This document shows positions 38,732 to 48,496 of a stretch of 64,000 nt of DNA, one piece after another. The number at the start of each line of letters is the position of its first letter. Within the stretch, counting starts at the first letter, position 1. Below the pieces are notes generated by a model. That model ran no database searches. It saw only the letters and a program-made list of their open reading frames with translations, and was not told the origin of the DNA. Origin of the DNA: Intrasporangiaceae bacterium URHB0013 (GTDB taxonomy: Bacteria; Actinomycetota; Actinomycetes; Actinomycetales; Dermatophilaceae); assembly GCA_000620545.1 (NCBI GenBank), contig KK211150.1, positions 291,423 to 355,422 on the forward strand, in the 5' to 3' direction. A program made the translations under genes and the position numbers.

Positions 38732-38809
38732 ACCTGCCAGAAGGGCGGGGTAACTGGACCCGTGACCCGATTACTCGTCAAAGATTCCGTGTTTCGCGCG
38801 GCAGGGCCA

Positions 38810-40686
38810 TCAATGGTCGATCCCAGCGGCCCTGACCTCCTTGAGGTACCGGTTGTGGGTCCGCTGTAGATCTTCCGCCGCCGGCTCCAAAGATTTTTCG
38901 GCTGCGGTCGTGGCCTCTACCACTTTGGCCTGTACTTCTTGCTGCGCCACGGTGCGAGCGTTATCGAGTCCGGCGACCTGGACGACGGCGTGTTCGATGC
39001 ACGAGGCGTGGGCCCTGCGTTGCGTCGCTACCCGTTGGCGGACGTAGTGACGAAGCAGCTCGTCTCCCTCGGTCGAACAGGCCACGATGTCCCAAAAAGC
39101 CTCCGACTCAGGGCCGCCGGGCGCGGCGGTCTCAGCCGACTGCTGGGCTTGCGCTCTCAGAGCCTGAACTCTTCTCCGAAGAGCGCGACGTAGGTAGCGG
39201 ACCGGAAGCCGGGAGTGGGTCTGTGCCACCTTTGCCGTGGGGTGTTCGCACCGCCGTTCCAGGTCCGAAAAGCTTTGCTCGATCACGCTATAGGGGTTGA
39301 AGGCGCTCACCCGGGCGAGTTCGAGCCGCCGCTGCTCGATGTCGTCGGCGAGCTGGCGCTCTGACACTCGGCGCCGCTCCTGCAGCTGGCGCTTCGCCTT
39401 GCTTTCGGCGCGTCGCAGGACCGTATTGACTGCTTGCTGCTGAATCTCAACCGCGGCGCCGTAGGCTTCCAGCGACTTCTTCGTGTCGTCGGCGGCTTGC
39501 CGGAGGGGAGCGTTCCGGACATGGGAAGCCACGGCTGACGCGCGCGGCGCCGGCGCGGTCGTCGCCCGCGCAGGCGCCGCCGACGGCAACGTGTGGCAGC
39601 CCATGGCTCCGGCGATGGCTCCGGCGATCCCGCCCAACACGGTCCCCATCCCAAGGGTGGCGCCTCCAGTGCCGAGGTCTAACAAGCTGCCCGTCAGGGC
39701 CCCGGCCTTTGCGCCGGCGATGAGCCCAAGCCCTCGCGCGGTGGTGTCGACGGCCATGTTCTTCGCGGCACGAGCCGCGTCCGTGTCCCCGTTCCGAAGA
39801 AGCTTGCCCTCTCGGATACCGCTGCGCGCGGCCGTGACCAGCACTCCGACCACGGGGATGTGGGTGTCGGTGAGGGCGTCCACTCCGAAGGCGTCATGCA
39901 CGGCGCTTGCCGCATCATGCAGGCTGAGCGCTTGGTCCACGAGCGTTAGGTGGTCCCCGATGAGGGCGGACGGGTCTAGGCCGTGGGTTGGGTCGAACAT
40001 CACGGCATCGTGTGGGATATGGGAGGCGTCGGTATTGATCAGGGCCGGTATGTGGAGGTACTTGTCGAAGTGCTCGGCGAGTGTCTGGTCCGCGTGTGCA
40101 GTGACCTTGACGTTGACCAAGTGATGGCTCGCGCTCAGGTCCCAGCCGGGCTGGTTACTGGCATCGGGCCACTCCACGTGTAGGCCGGCGTTGCTCAGAT
40201 GGTCCGCTGCCAGCTGCTCGCCGACATGTCCTCGGAGGCTGGTGAAGAGGGACGCGCCCAGCTTGTAGTGGTGTTCGTGCACGGTGGTCCACAAGTCGAC
40301 GGCGTTCCGACGTGCTCATGAGTGAGTGCCTCGACCGCCTTGAATACGTTCTCGTCGACATGCCACCAGTCAGCGACTGAAACGGCGCCGACGGAGGCGG
40401 CTATCAGAGCGTTATCCGCGGGGGAGCCGAACCTGGGCACCGCAGCAACGGGATCGCTGCGGCCGACACCCGCCGCTGCCTGCGTGGACGGGGGTGCCGC
40501 TACCGGCACCGTCGCCCTTCTTGGCAGAGCTGCCTGGTGCCACGTGGCCTGCACCACGGCATCCATCCGTCCGGGTCGGCGGTGCACCAAAACTGCGCGC
40601 TCCGCCGCGACCATCCTTTGGCGGTCTTGGATGAGCAGCAGCAGCAGCACAAGGATGGGCACACTGATAGCCACTCCGAGGATCAC
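38810..40686 (-). pseudogene. glycine-zipper membrane protein, frameshifted
   Basis: The first frame (40686 to about 40300) has an N-terminal anchor (ILGVAISVPILVLLLLL) and ends VADWWHVDENVFKAVEALTHEHV. The second frame (from about 40300) continues DLWTTVHEHHYKLGASLFTS to 38810. One indel near 40300 joins them into about 625 residues. The second part has a glycine-zipper segment (GLIAGAKAGALTGSLLDLG, TVLGGIAGAIAGAMG) and long coiled coils. Such segments insert into membranes in effectors and colicin-like proteins. It may be broken or carry a sequencing error. Confidence 0.65.
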
Positions 40687-40968
40687 GGGCTCTCCTAGCC
40701 GATATCAAGTTCCAGCCGCGACTGGGCGTTCCGAGACACTTAGCCCTTTTGTAACCTGAACCCTCCCTCGGCCGCAGCAGAACGGTGTTGTTGTCACCCG
40801 GCCGTGGACTGCCAACCACCCTCGATCTGCAGACTCCGCCCTAGGCCGGGGCCCATCCCAGAGACTGGTCAGCGATCTGACCGCCGCTCAAACCGATCGG
40901 AGAGGCGGAGACCCGCAGCGCGGAATATAAATAAGTCTGGGTAGCACTGGATGAACGCCGTCGGAGTA

Positions 40969-41733
40969 CTAGGACGGGGCAATCCGGTCCGCACTCTGGT
41001 CCCAAGATTGCATCGATGGCGGCGTAATGACGCTGCCGCTTCGCGGCGGTGTGACGCAGGCGGTACGGCCTTCCGAGGCCTGTGCGCGGAGACGAAGCCT
41101 TCCGTGGAAGCTAACCCTGATACATACCGCGTCCATACGGTGTCGCCCGCCGGCGGGTCCTCGACTCGACAGCTTCTGGTGCGTCTTCTGGCGATCGCAG
41201 GCCGACGCAAGCCACGCCGCGAACGCTGGGTCGTGCCAGCGACGCTGCATGCCGGGCACTTGTCCGTGACTTCTTAGATAAGCGACCAGCCGGGCTGACG
41301 CTGAGGCGATTTCAGCGTCCGCCAGCAGACGCGCGAGCTCCTCGAGGTCCAGGTAATAGATGGCGCGGGCGTTGCCATCGGCCGTCTTGTAGTAGACCTC
41401 CTCGAGCGCGCCAATTTCGAAGTCGCGTTCGAGGCGCGGGAGGGACTTTCCCAACTCATGCCAGACGTGTAAGCGACCACCTTGGTCCTCGCCTGTCTTG
41501 GGGTTGTAGAACCCATAGAGCGTCTCCATATTGCTGACGTTCACCGTGAAGAGTCGCCGCACGTCCCTTCTGGCCTTCGTCGAGGGCAAGGGCCGGACTG
41601 TCCATTCATCGCCTGGCCGTGCTTCCCACAGCCCCGTCACTGTCAGGTACGAGGAGAGAGCGACGTGAACGTTCTCAGCCAAGGGGTTGGCCTGAAGTGT
41701 CGCCAGGCTGGAGGAGTTATCGGCACTAGACAT
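40969..41733 (-). CDS. protein of unknown function, C-terminus runs over two repeat sites
   Basis: This 254-residue frame has protein-like sequence from SSSLATLQANPLAENVHVAL to about residue 185 (HDPAFAAWLASACDRQK). The last 65 or so residues are low in character, and their codons cover the two repeat sites at 41019 and 41043. The original stop may have been lost when the cassette junction formed. No family is recognised. Confidence 0.6.
   Translation of the reverse strand: MSSADNSSSLATLQANPLAENVHVALSSYLTVTGLWEARPGDEWTVRPLPSTKARRDVRRLFTVNVSNMETLYGFYNPKTGEDQGGRLHVWHELGKSLPRLERDFEIGALEEVYYKTADGNARAIYYLDLEELARLLADAEIASASARLVAYLRSHGQVPGMQRRWHDPAFAAWLASACDRQKTHQKLSSRGPAGGRHRMDAVCIRVSFHGRLRLRAQASEGRTACVTPPRSGSVITPPSMQSWDQSADRIAPS
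41019..41033 (+). repeat. cassette-boundary repeat, exact (first of a tandem pair)
   Basis: GCGGCGTAATGACGC matches the consensus exactly; the next site begins 24 bp later. Confidence 0.72.
41043..41057 (+). repeat. cassette-boundary repeat, exact (second of a tandem pair)
   Basis: GCGGCGGTGTGACGC matches exactly. Two adjacent sites are what an excised or empty cassette would leave. Confidence 0.72.
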
Positions 41734-41879
41734 GGTTCCCTACCCGTTCGACTCGCCGCCTCGCGCCGGCCGACGCGCAGGGATGGACTCATCGTGCCCC
41801 TGCATCAGCGGGAGCGCCATGAGGCAAGGAGGGGCCATGTCCGCGAACTTCTGCAGGCGCAACAGTGCCCAGGACAGTC

Positions 41880-41894
41880 GCGGCGGTAGGACGC
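41880..41894 (+). repeat. cassette-boundary repeat, exact
   Basis: GCGGCGGTAGGACGC lies between the 40969-41733 gene and the NYN gene. Confidence 0.75.
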
Positions 41895-42043
41895 GGGCGC
41901 AGCGGCATGGATCCGTGGGCCCTGACGTTCCCAGCTGAAGCTGTAGCGCTCTGGGCCGGACGATGTCAGTGCCCGGCCCGGGGGCCGTTGCTCGTCGGTT
42001 GCGCCACGGAGCGCCGGCCAGAGATCGACGTAGGCTCCGTCTC

Positions 42044-42604
42044 ATGGCTGAGACTCCTCGCATCACGTACGTCCTTATCGACGGGGAGAACATAGATGCC
42101 ACCCTCGGCGCCTCGATCTTGGGGCGACGCCCCCGACCTGAAGAGCGCCCGAGATGGGAACGGCTGTTGCAGTTCGCGCAGGAGCTGTGGGGACAGCCGG
42201 CCGCTGGGCTCTTCTTCCTGGCCGCAAACAACGAACTGCCCATGCCGTTCATCCAGGCCTTGATGGCAATCGGCTACCGACCTGTCCCGCTCTCTGGCGC
42301 TGCGGGTGAAAAAGTCGTCGACATCGCCATCCAGCGGACGTTGATCGAGATTCGTCGACGCCGTGCAGATGTGCTCCTGGTCAGCAATGACGGGGACTTC
42401 GTCGACCAAGTGGGTGACCTTCTGGACGGCCGGCGTGTGGGCGTCGTTGGGTTCCAGGAGTTCCGTAGCAACGCGTTCTTGGAGCTGACGGCTCAAGGTC
42501 TGGCCACCTTCGACCTCGAGTACGACGTGCAAGCTTTCAGAGAGTCACTGCCGCGTATACGAATCATCGCCATCGAGGACTTCGACCCTGCCGACTTCCT
42601 CTGA
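42044..42604 (+). CDS. NYN-domain (PIN-like) RNase
   Basis: The 186-residue protein starts at ATG 42044. Motifs of the NYN/PIN-like fold are YVLIDGENID (first acidic site), KVVDIAIQRTLIEI (second) and DVLLVSNDGDFVDQV (third and fourth), so the metal-binding residues appear complete. NYN proteins are Mg-dependent ribonucleases, sometimes in defence or toxin roles. It is alone between sites 41880 and 42717. Confidence 0.87.
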   Translation: MAETPRITYVLIDGENIDATLGASILGRRPRPEERPRWERLLQFAQELWGQPAAGLFFLAANNELPMPFIQALMAIGYRPVPLSGAAGEKVVDIAIQRTLIEIRRRRADVLLVSNDGDFVDQVGDLLDGRRVGVVGFQEFRSNAFLELTAQGLATFDLEYDVQAFRESLPRIRIIAIEDFDPADFL

Positions 42605-42997
42605 TCAAGCAGCGCAGATCAAGCGTCAACAGCTTTCGAGGGACGCACTGACACGCAGCCCACCGCCGCAACCACGACGCATGCTGGCCACCCCTACCTG
42701 CGGGTCACGCCGAAACGCGGCGGAACGGCGCGGCTCCAACCTGACCTGAACGGGGTGATCGCCTTCAATCCGGTTCACTAGTCGCCCCGCCGGAGTCGCA
42801 GCGGGCATGTCCGTCCTTCTCGCCCTTATGGGCCAAGGCAGCCGTTCGAGCCGTCCCCGCCCCAACCGACAGAGTTTCTAGCAGCGGACGCGGCCGAGAC
42901 CTGTGAGGAGGGGGAGGCGCGGCCGTCGACGTCTCGGTCTTGCGGGGCGAGGGGGAGGGGGAGGGTACACGGCCGGGCATGTGGATCTTGGCGGATC
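42605..42997. other. 393-bp stretch with one repeat site
   Basis: I see no gene besides the repeat at 42717. Confidence 0.4.
42717..42731 (+). repeat. cassette-boundary repeat, one mismatch
   Basis: GCGGCGGAACGGCGC differs from the consensus at one base, exactly 837 bp from the previous site. Confidence 0.62.
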
Positions 42998-43309
42998 TCA
43001 GTGACGTGCGGGGAAGGCGCAATGCTCTACGGCGTTCGTGCTGCCCCCTGTGCCGCAGCGAACAAAGTCGAGAAGGTTCATCCGGTGTTCGGCAGCGTTC
43101 GCGCTCCAGGCCTCCCCGGAATAGACGTACGTGTGGTGGTCCTGTGGCGACGTGGACGTGAGTCTGAAGGGCTCAGCGACGTAATCACTAGTCGGAGGTC
43201 GGGATATCGCCGTGGTGGGAGGTACTTGCCCTGCTTGAACCAGCACGATCAGCGCTCCTGTCGCTAGTGCCAGCCTGCCGAGCATCATGGTTTTGTGCGT
43301 TGTGTGCAT
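42998..43309 (-). CDS. small secreted protein, unknown function
   Basis: The 103-residue precursor starts at ATG 43309 with a strong AGAGGTGAG 5 nt upstream, which decides against the longer frame to 43417. It has a signal peptide (MMLGRLALATGALIVLVQAG) and a short polar mature part with two Cys (DFVRCG, VEHCAF). No family is recognised. Confidence 0.68.
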   Translation of the reverse strand: MHTTHKTMMLGRLALATGALIVLVQAGQVPPTTAISRPPTSDYVAEPFRLTSTSPQDHHTYVYSGEAWSANAAEHRMNLLDFVRCGTGGSTNAVEHCAFPARH

Positions 43310-43503
43310 TGTGCTCACCTCTTGTGTGATTGAGCCACCGCCGAACCGTCGCCTCGGTCGAGGCAGCCCGACTCGTAGGGCCCCTCCCCGGAAGGGGGAT
43401 TGGAACCGTTGTGCCATGGGGCGGTATGCGCGTGGTGCGGCACTGGTATCCGCTGGGTATTTGCGCGGTTGACGGTCCCTTGAGGCGGGGTCACATTGGG
43501 GTC

Positions 43504-46500
43504 ATGGACATTGCGGTCCTCGGCCCCCTCGAGGTGGACGGGACCTCCACCGGCTTCTTCCCCCGAGACGGGGTGGTGCTCGAGGCACTCGCGACGCACC
43601 CCGGGAAGGTGCTCAGCCCGGAGATCCTGGCCGAGGCGCTGTGGGGAGACGCGGTTCCGAAGTCATGGCCCAAGCTCGTGCAGGGGTGCATCGTTCGCTT
43701 GCGCAAGCTGCTCGGCCCCGGGGCGATCGAGACCCTTACCACCGGATACCGACTGCACATTCATGCTGATGACCTGGACCATCAACGATTCGAGCGCCTC
43801 GTCGGAAAGGCTCGCGATCACTTGGCGCAGGGCGAACCGCAAAGGACCGCATTCCTCGTAACTGAGGCGCTAGCCCTGTGGCGAGGGCCGCCGTTGACTG
43901 GGGTCGAGGAATGGGCTCCCGCGCAGGCGGAGGCAGAACGGCTTCAGGAGTTGCGTCTGGAGGCTGAGGACCTGCAGACGGAGGCGGCGCTGCGCACCGG
44001 GCACCACCGGCGCATTCTCGGCGCAGCCATGACACGTGTCTCCGAGGCGCCGTTGAGAGAGCGACGGTGGGCGCTGCTCGCGCTCGCGCAGTACCACGGA
44101 GGCCGCCAGGGGGATGCCCTGCTGACCCTACGCAGGGCGAGGACCATGCTGGTCCAAGAACTCGGCCTGGATCCTGGCCAGGAGCTCCTCGACCTGGAGC
44201 AGGCGATCCTTCGCCAGGACCCCGCGCTGGTGGCTCAAATCGCCTTGCCAGATGCGAGCGCAATCTGCCCCTACCTGGGCCTGATGCCGTACGACGTCGA
44301 CAATGCCGATGCGTACTTCGGCCGGGAAGCCGACGTGGCTGCCTGCCTGGCGCGGCTGGACATCAACCGCGTTCTGGCCGTGGTGGGTCCTTCAGGATGC
44401 GGGAAGTCGTCACTCCTGCGCGCCGGGGTGGCGGCCGCCCTCCGACGCGACGGGCGTGAGGTGGCGATCATCACGCCCGGCAGTCGACCCGTCGACGCGC
44501 TGACCACCGTGAGATCCGCGAAGGTGGTCTTGGTCGTCGACCAGTGCGAGGAGGCCTTGGGCGCCGATGTGGATCCACGCTCGCAGGCTGACTTCTTCGC
44601 TGCCCTCGTGGAGCACAGCCATCGCGGCGTCCTGATTCTCGCGCTGAGGGCGGACCGGCTCGGCGCGTTGTCCGCGCACCCGTCTCTGGCCCGGATCGTC
44701 GAGCGGGAGCTCTACCTGTTGAGTGGCATGGACGCCGACAGCCTGCGCAGCGCCATCGAGGGCCCCGCCCGTCAGGCGGGGCTGCGTGTGGAGCCGGGAC
44801 TCGTTGACCTCTTGGTGCGCGAAGTCGAGGGCGAGCCCGGTGCCTTGCCGCTCCTGTCGCACGTGCTGCGCCAGACCTGGGAACGTCGGGAGGGAAACAC
44901 ACTGACCGCCCAGGGCTACCGCGAGTCTGGCGGAGTGCGCGAGGCGGTCGCGCGATCCGCGGAGGAGCTGTACGAGCGGGTCCCGGCAGCCCAGCGACCA
45001 GCACTGCGCGACCTGCTCCTGCGACTGGTCTCCCCTGACAGGGAAGGTGAGCCGGTCAGCAACCGGGTGCCGCGCCGACAGATCGCGACGGATCAGCAGC
45101 GCGAGCAGCTCATCGAACAGCTGGTGGGCGCCCGGCTCGTCAGCAGCGACCAAGACGCGGTGGAGCTGGCTCATGAGTCCTTGGCCAGGGTGTGGCCCAG
45201 GCTCAGGGCGTGGCTCGACGACGACGTCGAGGGGCTTCGCATCTTGCGACATCTGTCGATGGCGGCGGACGGCTGGGAGATGATGGGGCGCCCTCGCGGC
45301 GAGCTGTACCGGGGTGCCCGGCTGGCCAGGGCCCTGGAGTGGCGGAACACGGCACACCCGGATCTGATCGACATCGAGCGGGACTTCTTGGTCGCCTCCG
45401 AGCAGACCGCGGAGATCGAGCGGGACACGGCGCAACGCCAGGCCCTCCGCGAGCGGCGTTCGACGCGGCGGCTTCGGGCTCTACTCGTCGGCGTGGCGGC
45501 GCTGCTTGTGGCGGGACTGGTTGCCGGCGTGCTGGCCCTGCGTTCCAGAGACCTAGCCGAAAGCCAGGGCATCGCGGCGGACGTCCGCCGTGCGGGAGCC
45601 TTGGCGTTGGTCTCCACGGAGGCAGACACCTCACTCCTGCTGGCCGTGGCCGGCGTTCGACTCGACGACCAATCGGCGGAGGCCCGTGCCAATGTGCTCG
45701 GGGCGCTGAGCCGATTCCCCGGACTCATTCGCACCGTTCGCACAGGTCCCGCCGAGGATCTCAAAGTTGACCCCGTGCGTGGAAGCGTCACGGTGAACCT
45801 GCTCAAGGGGGGCGTGCTCTTCTTCGACGGACCCTCCCTGCGCGCAATGGGGCGCAACGACGCCCCGCCGGCCTCTTGCCCCAAGTGCCCGGGCCCGACG
45901 GATTGGATGATGTCCATCAGCCCAGACGGCCAGATGCTGGTCGGCACGAAGCTGGCCACGTCCCAACAGGAACAGTCGCAGCAGCTCCCGATCCGGCTCT
46001 TTGATGCGCACGCCGCGCGGCCGCCAGTGCAGCTGGGCGGTGTGCCGTCGGATCTCACCGGGGCTGGGAGCGAGACCTTCAGCCCAAACGGTCGCTGGCT
46101 GTCCGTGCTGCTGGACCCCGTGTCGGGAGGGAGCGGCCAAGTCGTGGGGGTCTGGGACACGCGCACGCCGGGGAGCCACCCCACCGCGCTCCTGCACCCA
46201 ACATCCGAGGTGTGGAAGTCCGTTGTCAGCTCCGATGGGCGAACGCTGTATGCGGGTGAGCCCGGTGTGGTCGAGGTCATCGACGTGGCCCGAGACCAGG
46301 TCCGCGCGACGATCGATGGCTCCCGGGCAGGCGTAGGGCCGCTCACGGAGCAGATGCGGATCAGCCCTGACGGCAAGACCCTCGCGCTGGGAGCAGGCTC
46401 GGAGATCGCGTTGGTCGAGACGGCCTCTCTGGCGCCCAAGGCCCGGCTCACCGCGCAGGGGGCCCTCGCCCAGGTGGCCTTCTCCAATGATGGCAGGCGG

Positions 46501-47679
46501 CTGGCCGCGGTCGACAACGGGCTCGTGGTCTGGGACATCACGCACGCAAACCCCGCCCAACTCTTCCGCGGGAACCGTTGGGGCGCTGAGCATATCGAGC
46601 TCAGCCCAGACGGGCACACGCTGTACTCCTTCGGCCAGACCTCGGTCCAGTCGTGGGATGTCGAGGGAAACGCCGGCTTCCTCGCCGCCCTGCCCTCCCC
46701 TCCCACCTCCTCCACAGACGTTGGACAAGGGGCACTGGTCTCACCCGACGGGCGCCGCATCGCCTACACCTACTACCGCGGACCCGGCTTTGGCATCGAG
46801 GTCCGCGACGTTCAGTCCGGACGGCTGGCGCCGCTCATCAAGAATGACCAGGAGTTCGGCGGCTATGGGGACATGGACTGGCGGCCCGACGGCCTGGCCC
46901 TGACCAGTATCGTCGGAGGCTCCACCGCGAGAACGTGGGACGTGCGGACCGGGAAGCAGGTCGGTGCGCATAACGTCGGCCCACCCGCGCGGACGGCATC
47001 CGTGGAGTACACCGCCGACGGCCTTCTGCTCGTCGGGACGGACGAGGGCTCCCTCCACGTGCTGACCTCGCCGTCACTGCAGCCGCGCGGATCGCCCATC
47101 AAGATCCTGGACGAAGAGATCATCGGGCTGGACGCCAGCCCGAAGGACCACAAGGTCTTCGTGCGGGGGCCCTCGACCCGACTGCTTGTCGACTACCTGA
47201 CCGGCACGAGCCAGCCGGTGACGGACCTTGCCGGAAAGTTCTCCTCTGACGGTCTGAGGCTCGCCGTTTTCGATGCCGGCGGCGCCGTGGGGCTGAAGCG
47301 GGCCGACACCCTAGCGTGGATCGCCAAGCCGGATCCCTCCCGTCCCTTCGGCGGCAAGAGCCAGATCTTGGCGTTCTCCCGAAATGGGGCCTGGTTGGCC
47401 AGCAGCGCCAACGGGAAGGTCGGACTTTGGGACGGCCGAACCGGCGCCTTCGCCGGCTCCGCCCAGCTCGAGGGCCCGGTGGCCGTCGGCTTCTCAGAAG
47501 ACAGTTCGACCATGGTGATCGCGTCAACCGACGGCGCCGCGGTGAAGATCTGGGACCTGCGCACCGAGAGTTGGGTGAATGCCGCCTGCCGCGCTGCCGG
47601 ACGCAATCTCACCACAGCGGAGTGGCAGTCATCCCTTCCGGACCGCGCCTACCAAGACGTGTGTCCAAGCACGAATTGA
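43504..47679 (+). CDS. SARP-type regulator fused to STAND ATPase and WD40-like propeller
   Basis: The 1391-residue protein starts at ATG 43504 (MDIAVLGPLEVDG). It has an OmpR/SARP winged helix (about 1-90), a bacterial transcriptional activator domain (about 95-245) and an nSTAND1 ATPase (about 255-600) with Walker A VGPSGCGKSSLL near 296 and Walker B VVLVVDQCEE near 340. A transmembrane helix near 660-680 (LLVGVAALLVAGLVAGVLAL) is followed by WD40-like repeats (SPDGQMLVG, SPDGKTLALG, SPDGHTLYS, SEDSSTMVIA). The helix would place sensor and DNA-binding parts on opposite sides of the membrane. Such STAND proteins sense ligands, some of them phage proteins. It fills a 5.2-kb unit. Confidence 0.9.
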   Translation: MDIAVLGPLEVDGTSTGFFPRDGVVLEALATHPGKVLSPEILAEALWGDAVPKSWPKLVQGCIVRLRKLLGPGAIETLTTGYRLHIHADDLDHQRFERLVGKARDHLAQGEPQRTAFLVTEALALWRGPPLTGVEEWAPAQAEAERLQELRLEAEDLQTEAALRTGHHRRILGAAMTRVSEAPLRERRWALLALAQYHGGRQGDALLTLRRARTMLVQELGLDPGQELLDLEQAILRQDPALVAQIALPDASAICPYLGLMPYDVDNADAYFGREADVAACLARLDINRVLAVVGPSGCGKSSLLRAGVAAALRRDGREVAIITPGSRPVDALTTVRSAKVVLVVDQCEEALGADVDPRSQADFFAALVEHSHRGVLILALRADRLGALSAHPSLARIVERELYLLSGMDADSLRSAIEGPARQAGLRVEPGLVDLLVREVEGEPGALPLLSHVLRQTWERREGNTLTAQGYRESGGVREAVARSAEELYERVPAAQRPALRDLLLRLVSPDREGEPVSNRVPRRQIATDQQREQLIEQLVGARLVSSDQDAVELAHESLARVWPRLRAWLDDDVEGLRILRHLSMAADGWEMMGRPRGELYRGARLARALEWRNTAHPDLIDIERDFLVASEQTAEIERDTAQRQALRERRSTRRLRALLVGVAALLVAGLVAGVLALRSRDLAESQGIAADVRRAGALALVSTEADTSLLLAVAGVRLDDQSAEARANVLGALSRFPGLIRTVRTGPAEDLKVDPVRGSVTVNLLKGGVLFFDGPSLRAMGRNDAPPASCPKCPGPTDWMMSISPDGQMLVGTKLATSQQEQSQQLPIRLFDAHAARPPVQLGGVPSDLTGAGSETFSPNGRWLSVLLDPVSGGSGQVVGVWDTRTPGSHPTALLHPTSEVWKSVVSSDGRTLYAGEPGVVEVIDVARDQVRATIDGSRAGVGPLTEQMRISPDGKTLALGAGSEIALVETASLAPKARLTAQGALAQVAFSNDGRRLAAVDNGLVVWDITHANPAQLFRGNRWGAEHIELSPDGHTLYSFGQTSVQSWDVEGNAGFLAALPSPPTSSTDVGQGALVSPDGRRIAYTYYRGPGFGIEVRDVQSGRLAPLIKNDQEFGGYGDMDWRPDGLALTSIVGGSTARTWDVRTGKQVGAHNVGPPARTASVEYTADGLLLVGTDEGSLHVLTSPSLQPRGSPIKILDEEIIGLDASPKDHKVFVRGPSTRLLVDYLTGTSQPVTDLAGKFSSDGLRLAVFDAGGAVGLKRADTLAWIAKPDPSRPFGGKSQILAFSRNGAWLASSANGKVGLWDGRTGAFAGSAQLEGPVAVGFSEDSSTMVIASTDGAAVKIWDLRTESWVNAACRAAGRNLTTAEWQSSLPDRAYQDVCPSTN

Positions 47680-47879
47680 GCCCGCTCACACGAGGTCCTG
47701 ATCGGTATGCCGATCCGATGCACGCCTTCCATTACTCCGCCGTGTACAGGTCGAAGGGCGGTGGAACGTGTGAACGACGCGATGGAGGACGGTGCGAGCA
47801 CGACGGGGCGAACGGGGCATCGCGGATCCGATTGAGCGCCCGACTCACCCTGGCTAGCCGCGTACTTGTCGCCCTTCAC

Positions 47880-47894
47880 GCGGCGGAAGGACGC
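47880..47894 (+). repeat. cassette-boundary repeat, exact
   Basis: GCGGCGGAAGGACGC is preceded by CCCTTCAC, as is the site at 53422. Confidence 0.78.
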
Positions 47895-47900
47895 ACGCCA

Positions 47901-48365
47901 TCAGCGCGGTGGGATCACCGAGCCGCGACCTAGCCATCGCGGCACAACGGCACAATAGGCCTCGTAGTCGGCTCCAAACCTGGACAGCAACGCTGACTCC
48001 TCGGCTGCGATCTGAAGTCGGTCGATCGCGAGCGTGAAGGCGGCTACGGGGAGGAGAGTCTTCCAGGACCCAAGTCGCACCGAGTTGGCGACGAGCAGTC
48101 CCGCCAGGCCGACATACATGGGATTCCGGCTCACGGAGTTCGCACCATTGGTCACCAAGACGGAGGCCAGCGCCGGGTTGAACGGCTCAAGGGTCGTTCC
48201 GCGGCGACGAAACTGGACAGCAGCAGACCCCGCAAGGAGCCCGGAAGCGGCAGCGATGGCAAATGCCCCTGTGGCACGGGCGGCGCGCGGCCGGTGCGTA
48301 CCCTTCGTGAGTGCTGACTGGGTCAGGGCTGCAGCGATCGCCAGGAGCGGAGGCGGTGGGCGCAT
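47901..48365 (-). CDS. isoprenylcysteine carboxyl methyltransferase-family protein
   Basis: This is a 154-residue membrane methyltransferase. ATG 48365 has AGGAG upstream (the frame extends by one codon to a GTG). The family motif is SRNPMYVGLAGLLVANS, and the C-terminus EESALLSRFGADYEAYCAVVPRW matches the ICMT/PEMT signature. It probably methylates a lipid or small molecule with SAM. It is alone between sites 47880 and 48456; its stop lies only 7 bp from the repeat. Confidence 0.85.
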   Translation of the reverse strand: MRPPPPLLAIAAALTQSALTKGTHRPRAARATGAFAIAAASGLLAGSAAVQFRRRGTTLEPFNPALASVLVTNGANSVSRNPMYVGLAGLLVANSVRLGSWKTLLPVAAFTLAIDRLQIAAEESALLSRFGADYEAYCAVVPRWLGRGSVIPPR

Positions 48366-48423
48366 CACGCTCCTACGGTGCCACAGCGTCGGCGGGTCGT
48401 CGCGCGGATGCCGTCCGTCCGTT

Positions 48424-48440
48424 AGGGCGCTTCACGCCCT
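48424..48440. repeat. small hairpin beside a repeat site
   Basis: AGGGCG and CGCCCT enclose CTTCA, 16 bp upstream of the repeat at 48456. It may be part of a structured recombination site or a terminator. Confidence 0.35.
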
Positions 48441-48455
48441 CTCGGCTCCCGGCAC

Positions 48456-48470
48456 GCGGCGGATAGACGA
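48456..48470 (+). repeat. cassette-boundary repeat, one mismatch
   Basis: GCGGCGGATAGACGA differs only at the last base. Confidence 0.68.
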
Positions 48471-48496
48471 TGCGGTGAGCGCGAGTTGTCGGCGCC

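Larger units (their letters stand above)
38228..38809. other. intergenic stretch with two repeat sites, no clear gene
   Basis: It contains a degenerate site at 38262 and an exact site at 38717. Between them about 440 bp show no convincing gene, so this may be an empty or decayed cassette. Confidence 0.4.

Noticed and set aside
38343-38753. 136-codon plus-strand frame in the 38,228-38,809 spacer
   Set aside because: It runs through a repeat site and has no domain-like sequence.
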